NCBI GenBank assembly: GCA_964616145.1
Contig: CAZTRD010000043.1
Location: 1 to 6,542, forward strand
Direction: 5' to 3'
From: JAQTNP01 sp964616145
Lineage (GTDB): Bacteria; Patescibacteriota; Minisyncoccia; Minisyncoccales; PEYH01
Length of the DNA: 6,542 nt
Shown here: positions 6,426 through 6,542 of the stretch, one piece after another
Numbering within the stretch: position 1 is the first letter of the stretch
How the letters are laid out: every line of letters begins with the position of its first letter
The notes under the pieces: model-generated
The model's database searches: none
Seen by the model: the letters and a program-made list of their open reading frames with translations, nothing else
What the model was told of the DNA's origin: nothing
Program-made: the position numbers and the translations under genes

Positions 6426-6467
6426 AAATAGTTATTTTCTTGTGAATGTATTAGAAAATAACTATTT
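6426..6467. terminator. Perfect 15-bp AT-rich hairpin, terminator-like
   Basis: AAATAGTTATTTTCT (6426-6440) pairs perfectly with AGAAAATAACTATTT (6453-6467) around a 12-nt loop. The 3' arm ends in ATTTTAT, giving a short U-tract in the + direction. The stem has few G-C pairs, so it would be a weak terminator. It may instead be a regulatory palindrome or a small repeat. Confidence 0.45.
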
Positions 6468-6492
6468 TATGTCTGCGTCTTCTTTTCCTCAA

Positions 6493-6521
6493 TTGACAAA
6501 AAATATTAAATGCCATAATAT
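6493..6521 (+). promoter_or_regulatory. Sigma70-type promoter reading out of the window
   Basis: A perfect -35 TTGACA (6493-6498) is followed after 17 bp by TAATAT (6516-6521, 4 of 6). Overlapping alternatives are CATAAT (6514-6519, 15-bp spacer) and TATAAG (6519-6524, 20-bp spacer). It lies just after the 6426-6467 hairpin, as expected for the start of a new + strand transcription unit past position 6542. Confidence 0.5.
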
Positions 6522-6542
6522 AAGATTATAAACACAAACTAA

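Larger units (their letters stand above)
6261..6542. other. Non-coding end of window, upstream region of a gene beyond it
   Basis: No gene was found on either strand. The stretch contains an unexplained motif-like run (6309-6338, GAAGGATTTTTCC followed by CTTTGTCGAATAT), a 15-bp hairpin and a promoter, which are listed separately where supported. Confidence 0.4.

Overview
This AT-rich bacterial window holds the end of one gene, a complete sugar/polyol-type ABC importer, a short-chain dehydrogenase, and a gene-poor right third with a decayed insertion sequence and small repeats. All recognisable genes lie on the + strand with purine-rich Shine-Dalgarno sites. The substrate-binding protein has an ordinary signal peptide without a lipobox cysteine. 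This points to a free periplasmic protein, and so to a diderm organism rather than a typical monoderm Firmicute. The lineage cannot be fixed from the sequence; an anaerobic AT-rich diderm (Atribacterota- or Thermotogota-like) is a guess.

Layout: 1-339 is the C-terminal half of a DhaL (Dak2-domain) kinase subunit. After a 177-bp gap with a candidate promoter come a double-NBD ATPase (517-2001), an RbsC-type permease (2039-3064), a roughly 380-bp gap without a convincing gene, and an RbsB-type periplasmic binding protein (3447-4460). A perfect 17-bp hairpin (4486-4525) separates the binding protein from an SDR dehydrogenase (4553-5323) that resembles the GolD/DthD polyol dehydrogenase group.

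Working model (inference): the importer brings in a small polyol or sugar, the SDR oxidises it to a ketose with NAD+, and the DhaL-containing kinase phosphorylates the ketose. This logic is known for glycerol/dihydroxyacetone and for threitol/erythrulose pathways. The actual substrate cannot be read from the sequence, and no regulator gene is in the window.

Right third: 5324-5580 is AT-rich with short inverted repeats. A strongly structured stretch (about 5581-5740) directly precedes a decayed IS110-family transposase start (5765-6067, two in-frame stops, C-terminal part absent). In IS110 elements this upstream position encodes the bridge RNA, so a bridge-RNA relic is the most interesting candidate here. 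Two tandem REP/MITE-like palindromes follow (6181-6260), then a 15-bp hairpin (6426-6467) and a good sigma70-type promoter (6493-6521) pointing out of the window.
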